From CAZFBR01 sp035353495 [NCBI: uncultured bacterium] (GTDB lineage: Bacteria; DAOPZR01), in NCBI GenBank assembly GCA_964517215.1, contig CAZFBR010000074.1, forward strand, positions 1 through 14,237: 14,237 nucleotides of DNA, written 5' to 3'. The notes beneath the pieces are model-generated. The model did not search any database. It worked only from the letters and a program-made list of their open reading frames with translations, and was not told where the DNA came from. A program made the translations under genes and the position numbers. Of this stretch, positions 7,531 to 13,721 are shown one piece after another; the stretch's first letter is position 1; the number at the start of each line of letters is the position of its first letter.

Positions 7531-8337
7531 ATGCGGCGGCGGTATGTGCACGGCTATTCCGGACGCGAGCGTGAGCGGCTGAACGACCAGGCCGCGACGC
7601 TGGCGGAACTGATCCACCATGACACCGTGTTCCCGCCCGGGGCGCGGGTGCTTGAGGCGGGATGCGGGGTGGGCGCGCAGACGGTGATCATGGCCGCGCG
7701 CAATCCGCGGGCGCAGCTGGTTGCCATTGATATCAGTCCCGCGTCGGTGGCTGCCGCCCGCCGCCGGGCGGCGCGTGCGCGGCTGGGTAATGTCGCTTTC
7801 CAGGTGGCCGACCTGCACACGCTCGCCTTTCCCGCCGGCAGTTTCGACCATATCGTGGTCTGCTTCGTCCTGGAGCATTTGACGCAGCCGCTGGCCGCGC
7901 TGCGGGCGCTCACGCGGGTGCTCAAGCCGGGCGGGATGCTGACGATCATCGAGGGAGACCACAGTTCCGCCTATTTCCATCCCGACGGCGACGCCGCGCG
8001 CGCGGCGGTGGCGGCCCTGGTCGCGGCGCAGGCGCGGGCGGGCGGCGACGCCTGCATCGGGCGCCGGCTCTATCCGCTGCTGCGGACGGCGCGGCTGACC
8101 CGGGTGCGGGTGTCGCCGCGGCTGGTCTATGTGGACGGCAGCCGGCCCGCCCTGGCGCGCGGGTTTACGCTGGACACCTTTACCGCCATGGTGGCGGGCG
8201 CGCGGGAACCGATTGTCGGCGGCGGCTTGCTTGACGCGCGGACCTTTGCCCGCGGGTTGCGCGAACTGCGGCGCACCGCCCGCCGCGACGGCACGTTCTG
8301 CTATACGTTCTTCAAGGCGACGGCGGTGCGGCGCTGA
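7531..8337 (+). CDS. Class I SAM-dependent methyltransferase
   Basis: Predicted to transfer a methyl group from S-adenosylmethionine to a small molecule or other unknown substrate. The start at ATG 7531 (268 residues) is preferred because GGAGG (7520-7524) lies six bases upstream and related proteins begin close to a YVHGYS-like segment; an ATG at 7510, overlapping the previous stop as TGATG, would add seven residues. The Rossmann fold is clear: motif I VLEAGCGVGAQT (40-51), acidic end of strand 2 LVAIDIS, motif around QVADLHTLAF, FDHIVVCFVLEHL, and LKPGGMLTIIEGDH. The C-terminal part is Arg/Ala-rich and does not reveal the substrate. This UbiE/type-11-like subfamily acts on many targets. It probably belongs to the same transcript as the CNB-like gene. 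Confidence 0.88.
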   Translation: MRRRYVHGYSGRERERLNDQAATLAELIHHDTVFPPGARVLEAGCGVGAQTVIMAARNPRAQLVAIDISPASVAAARRRAARARLGNVAFQVADLHTLAFPAGSFDHIVVCFVLEHLTQPLAALRALTRVLKPGGMLTIIEGDHSSAYFHPDGDAARAAVAALVAAQARAGGDACIGRRLYPLLRTARLTRVRVSPRLVYVDGSRPALARGFTLDTFTAMVAGAREPIVGGGLLDARTFARGLRELRRTARRDGTFCYTFFKATAVRR

Positions 8338-8389
8338 CCGCGGTTCGGCCGGGCGCGGGCAGCGCTATCCTGGCCGGCAGGCGCGCGGC

Positions 8390-9196
8390 ATGATGGCAAA
8401 CGGCACGCCGGCGCTGCTCACGGTGGCGTGGCGCGGGCAGGCCGTGCCGCTTGCGGTCTGGCGGCGGGACGGGAATAATCCGCCGCTCCTGTATCTTCCC
8501 GGGCTCGGCTGTGCGAAGGAGGATATTCTCGCGACGGTCGGGCAGCCGGCACTGGCGGACACCGCGGTACTGGCGCTCGACTGGCCCGGGCAGGGCGCCT
8601 CGCCCCATGCCGCCGCCTGCGCGACGCTGGCTGACTGCGCGGCATTGGCGGCGGCGCTGTGGGCGCAGCTCGGGATAACCCGCCCGCTGCTGGTCGGGCA
8701 CAGCATGGGCGGCACGATCGGCCTGCTGTGCGCCGAACAGTATCCGGTTGCCGGTTTCATCAATATCGAGGGAAACCTCGCTCCGGAAAACTGCAGCTTT
8801 TCGCGGGAGAGCACGCGCTGCGATTGCGCAACATTTGCGGCGGAAAAACTGCCCGCCTACCTGGCGAAGCTGCGCGCCGCCGCCCGCCCGGCCGCGCGCG
8901 CCTATGCCGCAACCCTGGCGCTGGCCGACCCGCGCGCCCTCTACGCCTATGGCGCGTCGCTGGTCGATTATTCCGACAGCGGCACGCTGGTCGAGCGCTA
9001 TGCGCGGTTGGGTTGTCCGACGCTGTATGTGTCCGGGAGCGACAATGCCGGCCTGACCTACCTGCCCGCACTGCGCGCGGCCGGCTGCCGGCTGGCGGTG
9101 ATCCCCGGCAGCGGACACTTTCCGCAGCATGATAATCCCGCCGCGCTGGCGGCGGTGCTGCGCCTGCCGGCTGACCACGAGCCCCTGCGCGGCTGA
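8390..9196 (+). CDS. Alpha/beta hydrolase
   Basis: A 268-residue soluble serine hydrolase of unknown substrate, such as an ester, lactone or amide. The start is ATG 8390 or the next codon, ATG 8393; the upstream part of the open frame lies inside the methyltransferase gene and is not used. The fold is recognised by the oxyanion-hole strand LLYLPGLGC (33-41), the DWPGQGAS segment, the nucleophile elbow GHSMGG with Ser105, acid Asp218 in VSGSDNAG, and His243 in GSGHFPQHDNP. The cap region (about 125-190) is short and Ala-rich and contains several Cys residues (ENCSFSRESTRCDC). No signal peptide or membrane segment is visible. The ribosome site is weak (GGCAGG, about ten bases upstream). A 52-nt gap separates it from the methyltransferase, so it is the likely last gene of that series. 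Confidence 0.85.
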   Translation: MMANGTPALLTVAWRGQAVPLAVWRRDGNNPPLLYLPGLGCAKEDILATVGQPALADTAVLALDWPGQGASPHAAACATLADCAALAAALWAQLGITRPLLVGHSMGGTIGLLCAEQYPVAGFINIEGNLAPENCSFSRESTRCDCATFAAEKLPAYLAKLRAAARPAARAYAATLALADPRALYAYGASLVDYSDSGTLVERYARLGCPTLYVSGSDNAGLTYLPALRAAGCRLAVIPGSGHFPQHDNPAALAAVLRLPADHEPLRG

Positions 9197-9208
9197 CGCT
9201 GCGCGTTC

Positions 9209-9222
9209 CGCCGGTGCCGGCG
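9209..9222. repeat. GC-rich palindrome abutting the ornithine decarboxylase promoter
   Basis: CGCCGG-TG-CCGGCG is a perfect inverted repeat ending two bases before the -35 box. It could be the remnant of a terminator for the hydrolase gene, though no T-tract follows, or an operator. Confidence 0.4.
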
Positions 9223-9223
9223 C

Positions 9224-9252
9224 TTGCACTGGCCGGACGCGGGTGCTACAAT
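9224..9252 (+). promoter_or_regulatory. Sigma-70-type promoter of the ornithine decarboxylase operon
   Basis: TTGCAC (9224-9229) and TACAAT (9247-9252) are spaced by 17 bp. The predicted start is near 9259, about 38 nt before the ATG at 9297. Confidence 0.7.
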
Positions 9253-9263
9253 CGCCGCACCAT

Positions 9264-9281
9264 CCGGGCTGACGGGCCCGG
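9264..9281 (+). other. 5'-leader hairpin before the ornithine decarboxylase ribosome site
   Basis: CCGGGC (9264-9269) and GCCCGG (9276-9281) form a 6-bp GC-only stem with a TGACGG loop. The stem ends four bases before the AGGAGG ribosome site (9286-9291), so it lies in the untranslated leader close to the translation start. It may stabilise the mRNA or affect ribosome access. Confidence 0.45.
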
Positions 9282-9296
9282 TTCGAGGAGGAGAGG

Positions 9297-10442
9297 ATGG
9301 CGACAAGCGTTTCCAAGGCGATGCTGAAGAAACTGGCGCAGGAACACGGCACGCCGCTGTTCATTATCGACCACGATGTGCTGCGCAGCAACTTCCGGAC
9401 TTTCCGGAAAGCGCTGCCGCGCATTCAGGCGTATTTCGCGATCAAGGCGAATTCGCACCCCGCCATCGTCGAAACGCTGTACCGGGAGGGGGCGAGCTTT
9501 GACGTCGCGTCGTTCCCCGAGTTCATGCTGGTGTACAACCTGATCAAAAAGCTGCCGGCGAAGCAGCGGCAGGATTTTATCTGAAACAAGATCATCTACG
9601 CCAATACCATCAAGCGCAACGAGACGCTGGCCAAGCTCGACCGCTACAAACCGCTGGTGACCTACGACAACCTCGACGAACTCGACAAGATCAGGAAACA
9701 CTGCCCGCATGCGGGTGTGGTGCTGCGCCTGACGGTGGCGAATACCGGGTCGATGGTGGAATTGTCGTCGAAGTTCGGCTGCGACCCGGGGCAGGCGGTC
9801 GACCTGATCCTGGCGGCGCAGGCGCGCGGCCTGGTGGTCGAGGGACTGAGCTTCCACGTCGGCAGCCAGTGCAATAATTTTGAGAATTATGTGCAGGCGC
9901 TGCAGCTGGCCAGGGGGATCTTCACCGAGTCCGAAGCGCGCGGGCACAAGATCAAGATTCTCGACATTGGCGGCGGGTTCCCGGTGCGCTACAACAAGAA
10001 CGACCAGTCGTTCGCCACGCTCGCGCGCAAGCTGAACGGCGAACTCAACCGGCTGTTCCCGCCCGAGGTGGATATCATTGCGGAGCCGGGCCGGTTCATC
10101 GTGGCGACGGCGGCGACGCTGGTGACCAAGGTCATCGGCAAGGCGATCCGCGCGGGCAAGCCCTGTTACTACCTCGACGACGGCGTCTATCATACGTTTT
10201 CGGGGATTGTCTTCGACCATTGCCAGTACCCGCTCAAGGCATTTCGCCAGGGTCCCAAGCAGGTCAGCGCCGCGTTTGGCCCGACCTGTGACGCGTTCGA
10301 CACCATTTCGGTGGCGGAGTCGCTGCCGAACCTCGAACTGGGCGACCTGCTGTACGCGGAGAACATCGGGGCTTACAGCCACGCCTCGTCAACCTACTTC
10401 AATGGCTTCCCGCCGGCGAAGGTTATCCACCTGAACCGGTGA
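9297..10442 (+). pseudogene. Ornithine decarboxylase (fold type III) interrupted by one in-frame TGA
   Basis: The full frame is 381 codons from ATG 9297 (AGGAGG at 9286-9291) to TGA 10440-10442, with a single TGA at codon 96 (9582-9584). Everything else is intact and in one frame. It would decarboxylate ornithine to putrescine using PLP. Seen motifs: PLP lysine K50 in YFAIKANS, FDVAS, YANTIKR just after the stop, HVGSQ (His187), the glycine loop DIGGGFP (225-227), EPGR (263-266), DDGVYHTFSG, and the substrate motif FGPTCDAFD with Cys331-Asp332, typical of ornithine rather than diaminopimelate decarboxylases. The stop falls in QDFI-stop-NKIIYAN, where Trp (TGG) is the simplest ancestral codon. 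Without read-through only a 95-residue fragment is made. Recent nonsense mutation, assembly error or recoding are all possible. thiM follows after four bases. Confidence 0.85.
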
Positions 10443-10446
10443 GCGC

Positions 10447-11250
10447 ATGAACGGGCTGCGGGCGCGGGCGGGGGAACTGCTGGGGGCGGTGCGCGAACGG
10501 TCGCCCCTGGTGCACAATATCACCAATTTCGTGGTGATGAATTCGTCGGCCAACATTCTGCTCGCGGCCGGAGCCTCGCCGGTGATGGCGCATGCGCCGG
10601 AGGAAGTCGCGGACATGGCCGGGCTGGCGGGCGCGCTGGTGCTCAATATCGGCACGCTGGAGCAGGCCTGGGTCGCGGCGATGATCGCCGCGGGGCGGGC
10701 CGCGAACGGCAAGGGGATTCCGGTGATTTTGGATCCGGTGGGCGCCGGCGCCACGGGCTACCGCACGGCGGCGGTGCAGCGGCTGCTGCGCGACGTGCGG
10801 GTGGCGGTGATCCGCGGCAATGCCTCGGAAATCGCCGCGCTGGTGGTGGCGGCGACGGCGACCAGGGGCGTGGACAGCGGCATGGCGGTGGGCGATGCCG
10901 AGCAGCATGCGCTGGCCCTGGCCCGCCAGCAGCACTGCATTGTCGCGGTGTCGGGCCCGGAGGATTTCATCACCGACGGTACGATGGCGCACCGGATCGG
11001 CAACGGCCATCCGCTGATGACCCGGGTGACGGGACTGGGGTGCGGCCTGTCGGCGGTCACCGGTGCGTTCTGCGCGGTGGCCGGCGATGACCGGCTGACC
11101 GCGACCGCGGCGGCATTCGGCTATTACGGCCTGTGCGGCGAACGCGCGTTTGCCCAGGCGCAGCTACCCGACAACTTTGCCGTGGCGTTTGTTGATGCGC
11201 TGGCGGACATAACCCCGGACGACGTGCGGACGGGGCTGCAGCTGCGCTGA
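10447..11250 (+). CDS. thiM: Hydroxyethylthiazole kinase
   Basis: Phosphorylates 4-methyl-5-(2-hydroxyethyl)thiazole with ATP, a salvage step for thiamine. At 267 residues it has the family's usual length. Signatures in order: SPLVHNITNFVVMN (19-32), ANILLAAGASPVMAHAPEE, VLNIGTLEQAW, ILDPVGAGATGYR, IRGNASEIAAL, and VTGLGCGLSAVTGAF with the catalytic-region Cys199, equivalent to Cys198 described in the Bacillus enzyme. The gene starts four bases after the ornithine decarboxylase stop with only a weak GGTGAG ribosome site, so translational coupling is likely; the TGA in the upstream gene may therefore lower its expression. No TPP riboswitch is present in the short gap, and no other thiamine gene is in the window. 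Confidence 0.95.
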   Translation: MNGLRARAGELLGAVRERSPLVHNITNFVVMNSSANILLAAGASPVMAHAPEEVADMAGLAGALVLNIGTLEQAWVAAMIAAGRAANGKGIPVILDPVGAGATGYRTAAVQRLLRDVRVAVIRGNASEIAALVVAATATRGVDSGMAVGDAEQHALALARQQHCIVAVSGPEDFITDGTMAHRIGNGHPLMTRVTGLGCGLSAVTGAFCAVAGDDRLTATAAAFGYYGLCGERAFAQAQLPDNFAVAFVDALADITPDDVRTGLQLR

Positions 11251-11308
11251 TGCCGGGCGCAAACCGGCGCCGCCGGCCGGCACGGGTGGTCAGGGAGGGC
11301 AAACGACG

Positions 11309-11602
11309 ATGATGCGGCTGGGGTATTGGGCCTACCGTTTGTTCTGCATGCTGCGGCTGCTGGCGGAAAAGCTGATCGCCCGGCTGCCGTGGTTTCACCG
11401 CAATCCGGAAATTGAGGATGCGCCGCTGGCGTACGAGGATTTTATCTTCGAGTACCGGCGCCAGGTGTTCTTTTCGGAGATAGTGCTGTTCGTGGTGGCG
11501 GCGCTGATGGTTGTGCTGATTGAAGTGGTGATCAACCGCGACCAGAACATGTCGATGCTGACCGGATTGACCTCGGAAACTCCGCTGATGACGACGCGCT
11601 AA
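11309..11602 (+). CDS. Small single-pass membrane protein, function unknown
   Basis: A 97-residue protein that I do not recognise. The start is ATG 11309 or 11312; GGGAGGG lies about nine to twelve bases upstream. The N-terminal 35 residues are basic and hydrophobic (LGYWAYRLFCMLRLLAEKL), suggesting an amphipathic helix. An acidic stretch (EIEDAPLAYEDF) follows. A single membrane helix is predicted at about 56-74 (FFSEIVLFVVAALMVVLIEV), and the tail is short and polar. It lies 58 nt after thiM and just before a terminator, so it is probably the last gene of the ornithine decarboxylase-thiM transcript. There is no hint of enzymatic function. Confidence 0.7.
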   Translation: MMRLGYWAYRLFCMLRLLAEKLIARLPWFHRNPEIEDAPLAYEDFIFEYRRQVFFSEIVLFVVAALMVVLIEVVINRDQNMSMLTGLTSETPLMTTR

Positions 11603-11612
11603 ACGGCTGGTT

Positions 11613-11652
11613 GCGGGCGCAGTTCCCGCGGCGGTGAATGCCGCCGGGTTTT
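11613..11652 (+). terminator. Tandem hairpins forming an intrinsic terminator
   Basis: A first hairpin pairs GCGGG (11613-11617) with CCCGC (11625-11629). A second, stronger one pairs CGGCGGT (11629-11635) with GCCGCCG (11640-11646) around a GAAT loop, with one wobble pair, and is followed by GGTTTT (11647-11652). It sits ten bases after the small membrane protein gene. Confidence 0.65.
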
Positions 11653-11854
11653 GCACCGGTCGGGAACGGGTTGGGGCGGCCCCGACGGCAGCAGTTCCCT
11701 TTTCCCTTGAGAATGCCCGTGCGCCGGCACCGCCGGGACGCAGCGCAGCATGCCCGCGCACCGGGGCAAACGGCACCGCTGCCGGCCGGCAGGCGCATCA
11801 TTGCTGGCGGCAGTTCGGGCCGGAAACATTATCCGGATTGTGGCCGCTGCTGGT
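11653..11854. other. Non-coding gap between convergent genes
   Basis: About 200 bases lie between the forward terminator and the minus-strand lipoprotein stop. Frames here encode only Arg/Pro/Ala-rich translations typical of GC-rich non-coding DNA. A 5-bp hairpin (CCGGA/TCCGG around 11820-11836) is present, but no clear terminator for the minus-strand gene, no RNA gene and no repeat were found. Confidence 0.5.
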
Positions 11855-12325
11855 TTAGTGGTCGCCGCCGCGGTCTGACGCGTGATTCCGGTCGCCGTCC
11901 TGGCCGCCCCGCCCGCGGTCCTGCCCGGAACGTCCGCCGCGCGGCCCGCCGCGCCGGGACGGACCGACGGAGACGACGGAATCAGTGACGGCATCAATGC
12001 GGACGGTGTAGATGATGGTGTCGGCAAGCACATCCGCCGCATAGACCGGACCGGCGTCACTTTCTTCAAGCCGGACGCTGATGGTCTGTCCGCCCGCCGC
12101 AGCGGCGGCCTGCGGGATGACGGCTTCCATCGGCACTTGCACCGTTGCCATATTGGCCCTGACCTGCTGCACCCATTCCGCCGGCGTGCCGGTGCTGTGC
12201 TGCTGGCCGCGCTGCTGGCCGCGTTCACCTGCGCCACGCTCTCCGCTGCCGGCATTGCCGTTGTCGCCGCAACCGGCCAACGCCGCCACCATGACTGCCA
12301 GACATACCATTGCCACTGTGCGCAT
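11855..12325 (-). CDS. PepSY-like lipoprotein with Arg/Gly/Asp-rich tail
   Basis: A 156-residue secreted lipoprotein. It starts at the ATG complementary to 12323-12325; the complement of CCTCC at 12333-12337 gives GGAGG seven bases upstream. A lipobox signal peptide (residues 1-19) ends LAGC, so Cys19 would be lipidated and the protein anchored in a membrane. A low-complexity Gly/Glu/Gln/Arg linker (about 20-47) follows. Residues about 60-118 resemble a PepSY domain: a helix (VPMEAVIPQAAAAAG), then ISVRLEESDAGPVYAADVL and IIYTVRIDAVTDSVVSV. PepSY domains often modulate proteases or stand alone in periplasmic proteins. The last 38 residues are an unusual Arg/Gly/Asp/His-rich tail with RGG-type repeats. 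The specific role is unknown. It is transcribed divergently from ygeY. Confidence 0.8.
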   Translation of the reverse strand: MRTVAMVCLAVMVAALAGCGDNGNAGSGERGAGERGQQRGQQHSTGTPAEWVQQVRANMATVQVPMEAVIPQAAAAAGGQTISVRLEESDAGPVYAADVLADTIIYTVRIDAVTDSVVSVGPSRRGGPRGGRSGQDRGRGGQDGDRNHASDRGGDH

Positions 12326-12357
12326 TGTTTCGCCTCCGTGTGATTGATCCTGACCGC

Positions 12358-12366
12358 AGTATAACA
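12358..12366 (-). promoter_or_regulatory. Extended -10 promoter of the lipoprotein gene
   Basis: On the minus strand the sequence reads TGTTATACT, an extended -10 element (TG-N-TATACT). No good -35 box is visible at 17 bp, which is normal for extended -10 promoters. The predicted start near 12351 gives a leader of about 26 nt. Confidence 0.55.
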
Positions 12367-12390
12367 TGAAAACCGTGAGCCCAGCATGAG

Positions 12391-12420
12391 AACCGGCGGT
12401 GCGGTCGTTGACAAACCGGC
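12391..12420. repeat. Direct repeats AACCGGC flanking the ygeY -35 box
   Basis: AACCGGC occurs at 12391-12397 and 12414-12420, 23 bp apart, with the -35 hexamer between them. A related AACCG is at 12371. The spacing of about two helical turns suits a regulator binding site, but GC-rich DNA makes chance matches likely. Confidence 0.3.
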
Positions 12421-12436
12421 CTAACTATATTATATC
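12408..12436 (+). promoter_or_regulatory. Sigma-70-type promoter of ygeY-ygeW
   Basis: TTGACA (12408-12413) and TATATC (12431-12436) are spaced by 17 bp in an AT-rich patch, with predicted start near 12443. No sigma-54 type GG/GC promoter is seen. Confidence 0.7.
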
Positions 12437-12443
12437 AATGCCC

Positions 12444-12459
12444 ATGCCGATTGCGGCAT
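12444..12459 (+). other. Hairpin at the 5' end of the ygeY transcript
   Basis: ATGCCG and CGGCAT pair perfectly around an ATTG loop and would begin one base after the predicted transcription start. The structure could protect the mRNA 5' end or, as DNA, serve as a small operator. Confidence 0.45.
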
Positions 12460-12488
12460 AAACCATTCCATTTGCAGGAGGCGGTGGC

Positions 12489-13709
12489 GTGAACATCGGA
12501 GCGAAGATTGCACAGCAGGCCAAAAAGTATGAAAAGGACATGATCAGGTTCATGCGGGACATGATCGCCATCCCCGGCGAATCGTGCCAGGAACGCGCCA
12601 TCATCCAGCGCATCAAGAAGGAAATGATCAAAGTCGGCTTCGACCAGGTCAAGATCGACCCGATGGGCAACATCCTCGGCCGCATTGGCAAGGGCAAAAA
12701 AGTCATCGCCATGGACGCGCACATCGACACCGTCGGCATCGGCAGTCGCAAGGAATGGAAGTGGGACCCCTACAAGGGGAAGATGGAGAAGGGCATCATC
12801 TACGGCCGCGGCGGCACCGACCAGCGCGGCGGGATGTGCTCGATGGTCTATGCGGGCAAGGTGATCAAGGACCTCAAGCTGCAGGACGACTACACCCTGT
12901 GGGTGGTGGGGAGCGTGCAGGAAGAGGACTGCGACGGGCTCTGCTGGCAGTACATCATCAGGGAGGACAAGCTGAAGCCGGACTGCGTCATCATCACCGA
13001 GCCGACGAACATGAACATCTACCGCGGGCACCGCGGGCGCATGGAGATTGGCGTCACCACCTACGGCATCTCCTGCCACGGCTCCGCCCCGGAGCGCGGG
13101 CGCAATCCCGTGTACATGATGTCGCGCATCGCCCTCGAGATCGAGAAGCTGAACAAGCGTTTGCGCACGGACAAGTTCCTCGGCAAGGGGACGGTGACCA
13201 TTTCCTCCATCGAGTGCAAGACCCCGTCGCTGTGCGCGGTCCCGAGCGAGGCGTACATCCACCTCGACCGGCGGCTGACCAAGGGCGAGACGATGGTCTC
13301 GTCGGTGCGCGAGGTCGAGCAGGCGATCCGCAAGGCGGGCATCCCCAAGGGGCAGTACAAGGTCGAGGTGCTGATGTACGACACCCCGAGTTACACCGGG
13401 CTCAAGTATCCGACGAAGAAGTACTTCCCGACCTGGGTGCTCGAGGAAAAGCATCCGCTGTGCAAGGCGGCGGTGGCGGCCTACCGGGACACGCTGGGCA
13501 AAAAGCCGTACGTGGACAAGTGGACCTTCTCGACCAACGGCATCGCGACCATGGGCATGCACGGCGTGCCGACGGTCGGCCTCGGGCCGGCCAACGAGAT
13601 CTATGCGCATTCGATCAACGACCAGGTCCCGGTGGAGCACCTGGTGAAGGCCGCGGCGTTCTACGCCGCGTTCCCGCAGCACTATCTCGCCCAGACGGGC
13701 AAAAAGTAA
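12489..13709 (+). CDS. ygeY: YgeY family selenium metabolism-linked hydrolase (M20 peptidase family)
   Basis: A 406-residue zinc-dependent amidohydrolase of the M20/ArgE/DapE family. The YgeY subfamily is linked by gene neighbourhood to selenium-dependent molybdenum hydroxylases and purine breakdown in E. coli and gut anaerobes. Metal and catalytic residues are intact: MDAHIDTVG with His78 and Asp80, GRGGTDQRGG with bridging Asp111, EED with catalytic Glu145 and metal-binding Glu146, ITEPT, the dimer-domain RGRMEIGVTTYGISCHGS, and C-terminal YAHSINDQVPVEHL with His374. GTG 12489 is chosen because AGGAGG (12476-12481) lies seven bases upstream and the N-terminus (IGAKIAQQAKKYEKDMIRFM) matches the family pattern. 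The stop codon overlaps the ribosome site of ygeW. Exact substrate is not certain; a carbamoylated or ureido acid from purine breakdown is plausible. Confidence 0.92.
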   Translation: MNIGAKIAQQAKKYEKDMIRFMRDMIAIPGESCQERAIIQRIKKEMIKVGFDQVKIDPMGNILGRIGKGKKVIAMDAHIDTVGIGSRKEWKWDPYKGKMEKGIIYGRGGTDQRGGMCSMVYAGKVIKDLKLQDDYTLWVVGSVQEEDCDGLCWQYIIREDKLKPDCVIITEPTNMNIYRGHRGRMEIGVTTYGISCHGSAPERGRNPVYMMSRIALEIEKLNKRLRTDKFLGKGTVTISSIECKTPSLCAVPSEAYIHLDRRLTKGETMVSSVREVEQAIRKAGIPKGQYKVEVLMYDTPSYTGLKYPTKKYFPTWVLEEKHPLCKAAVAAYRDTLGKKPYVDKWTFSTNGIATMGMHGVPTVGLGPANEIYAHSINDQVPVEHLVKAAAFYAAFPQHYLAQTGKK

Positions 13710-13721
13710 GGAGACGCGACT

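Noticed and set aside
8344-8371. Possible promoter before the alpha/beta hydrolase (TTCGGC, 16 bp, TATCCT)
   Set aside because: Both boxes are poor matches in a GC-rich stretch; too weak to report.
9582-9584. Genome-wide TGA reassignment to Trp or Gly
   Set aside because: TGA ends the NUDIX, adenosine deaminase, CNB-like, methyltransferase, hydrolase and thiM genes at sensible lengths, and TGG is used for Trp throughout.
9582-9640. Selenocysteine insertion at the TGA of the ornithine decarboxylase
   Set aside because: The bases after the TGA offer only a 4-bp stem, not a SECIS-like hairpin, and no Cys or Sec is known to me at this position in the family.
10430-10450. TPP riboswitch for thiM
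   Set aside because: Only four bases separate thiM from the previous gene and no thi-box sequence is seen upstream of the operon.
11634-12343. Plus-strand open frames antisense to the lipoprotein gene
   Set aside because: They have no ribosome site and give Arg/Pro/Ala-rich translations, whereas the minus strand has a lipobox signal peptide, ribosome site and promoter.
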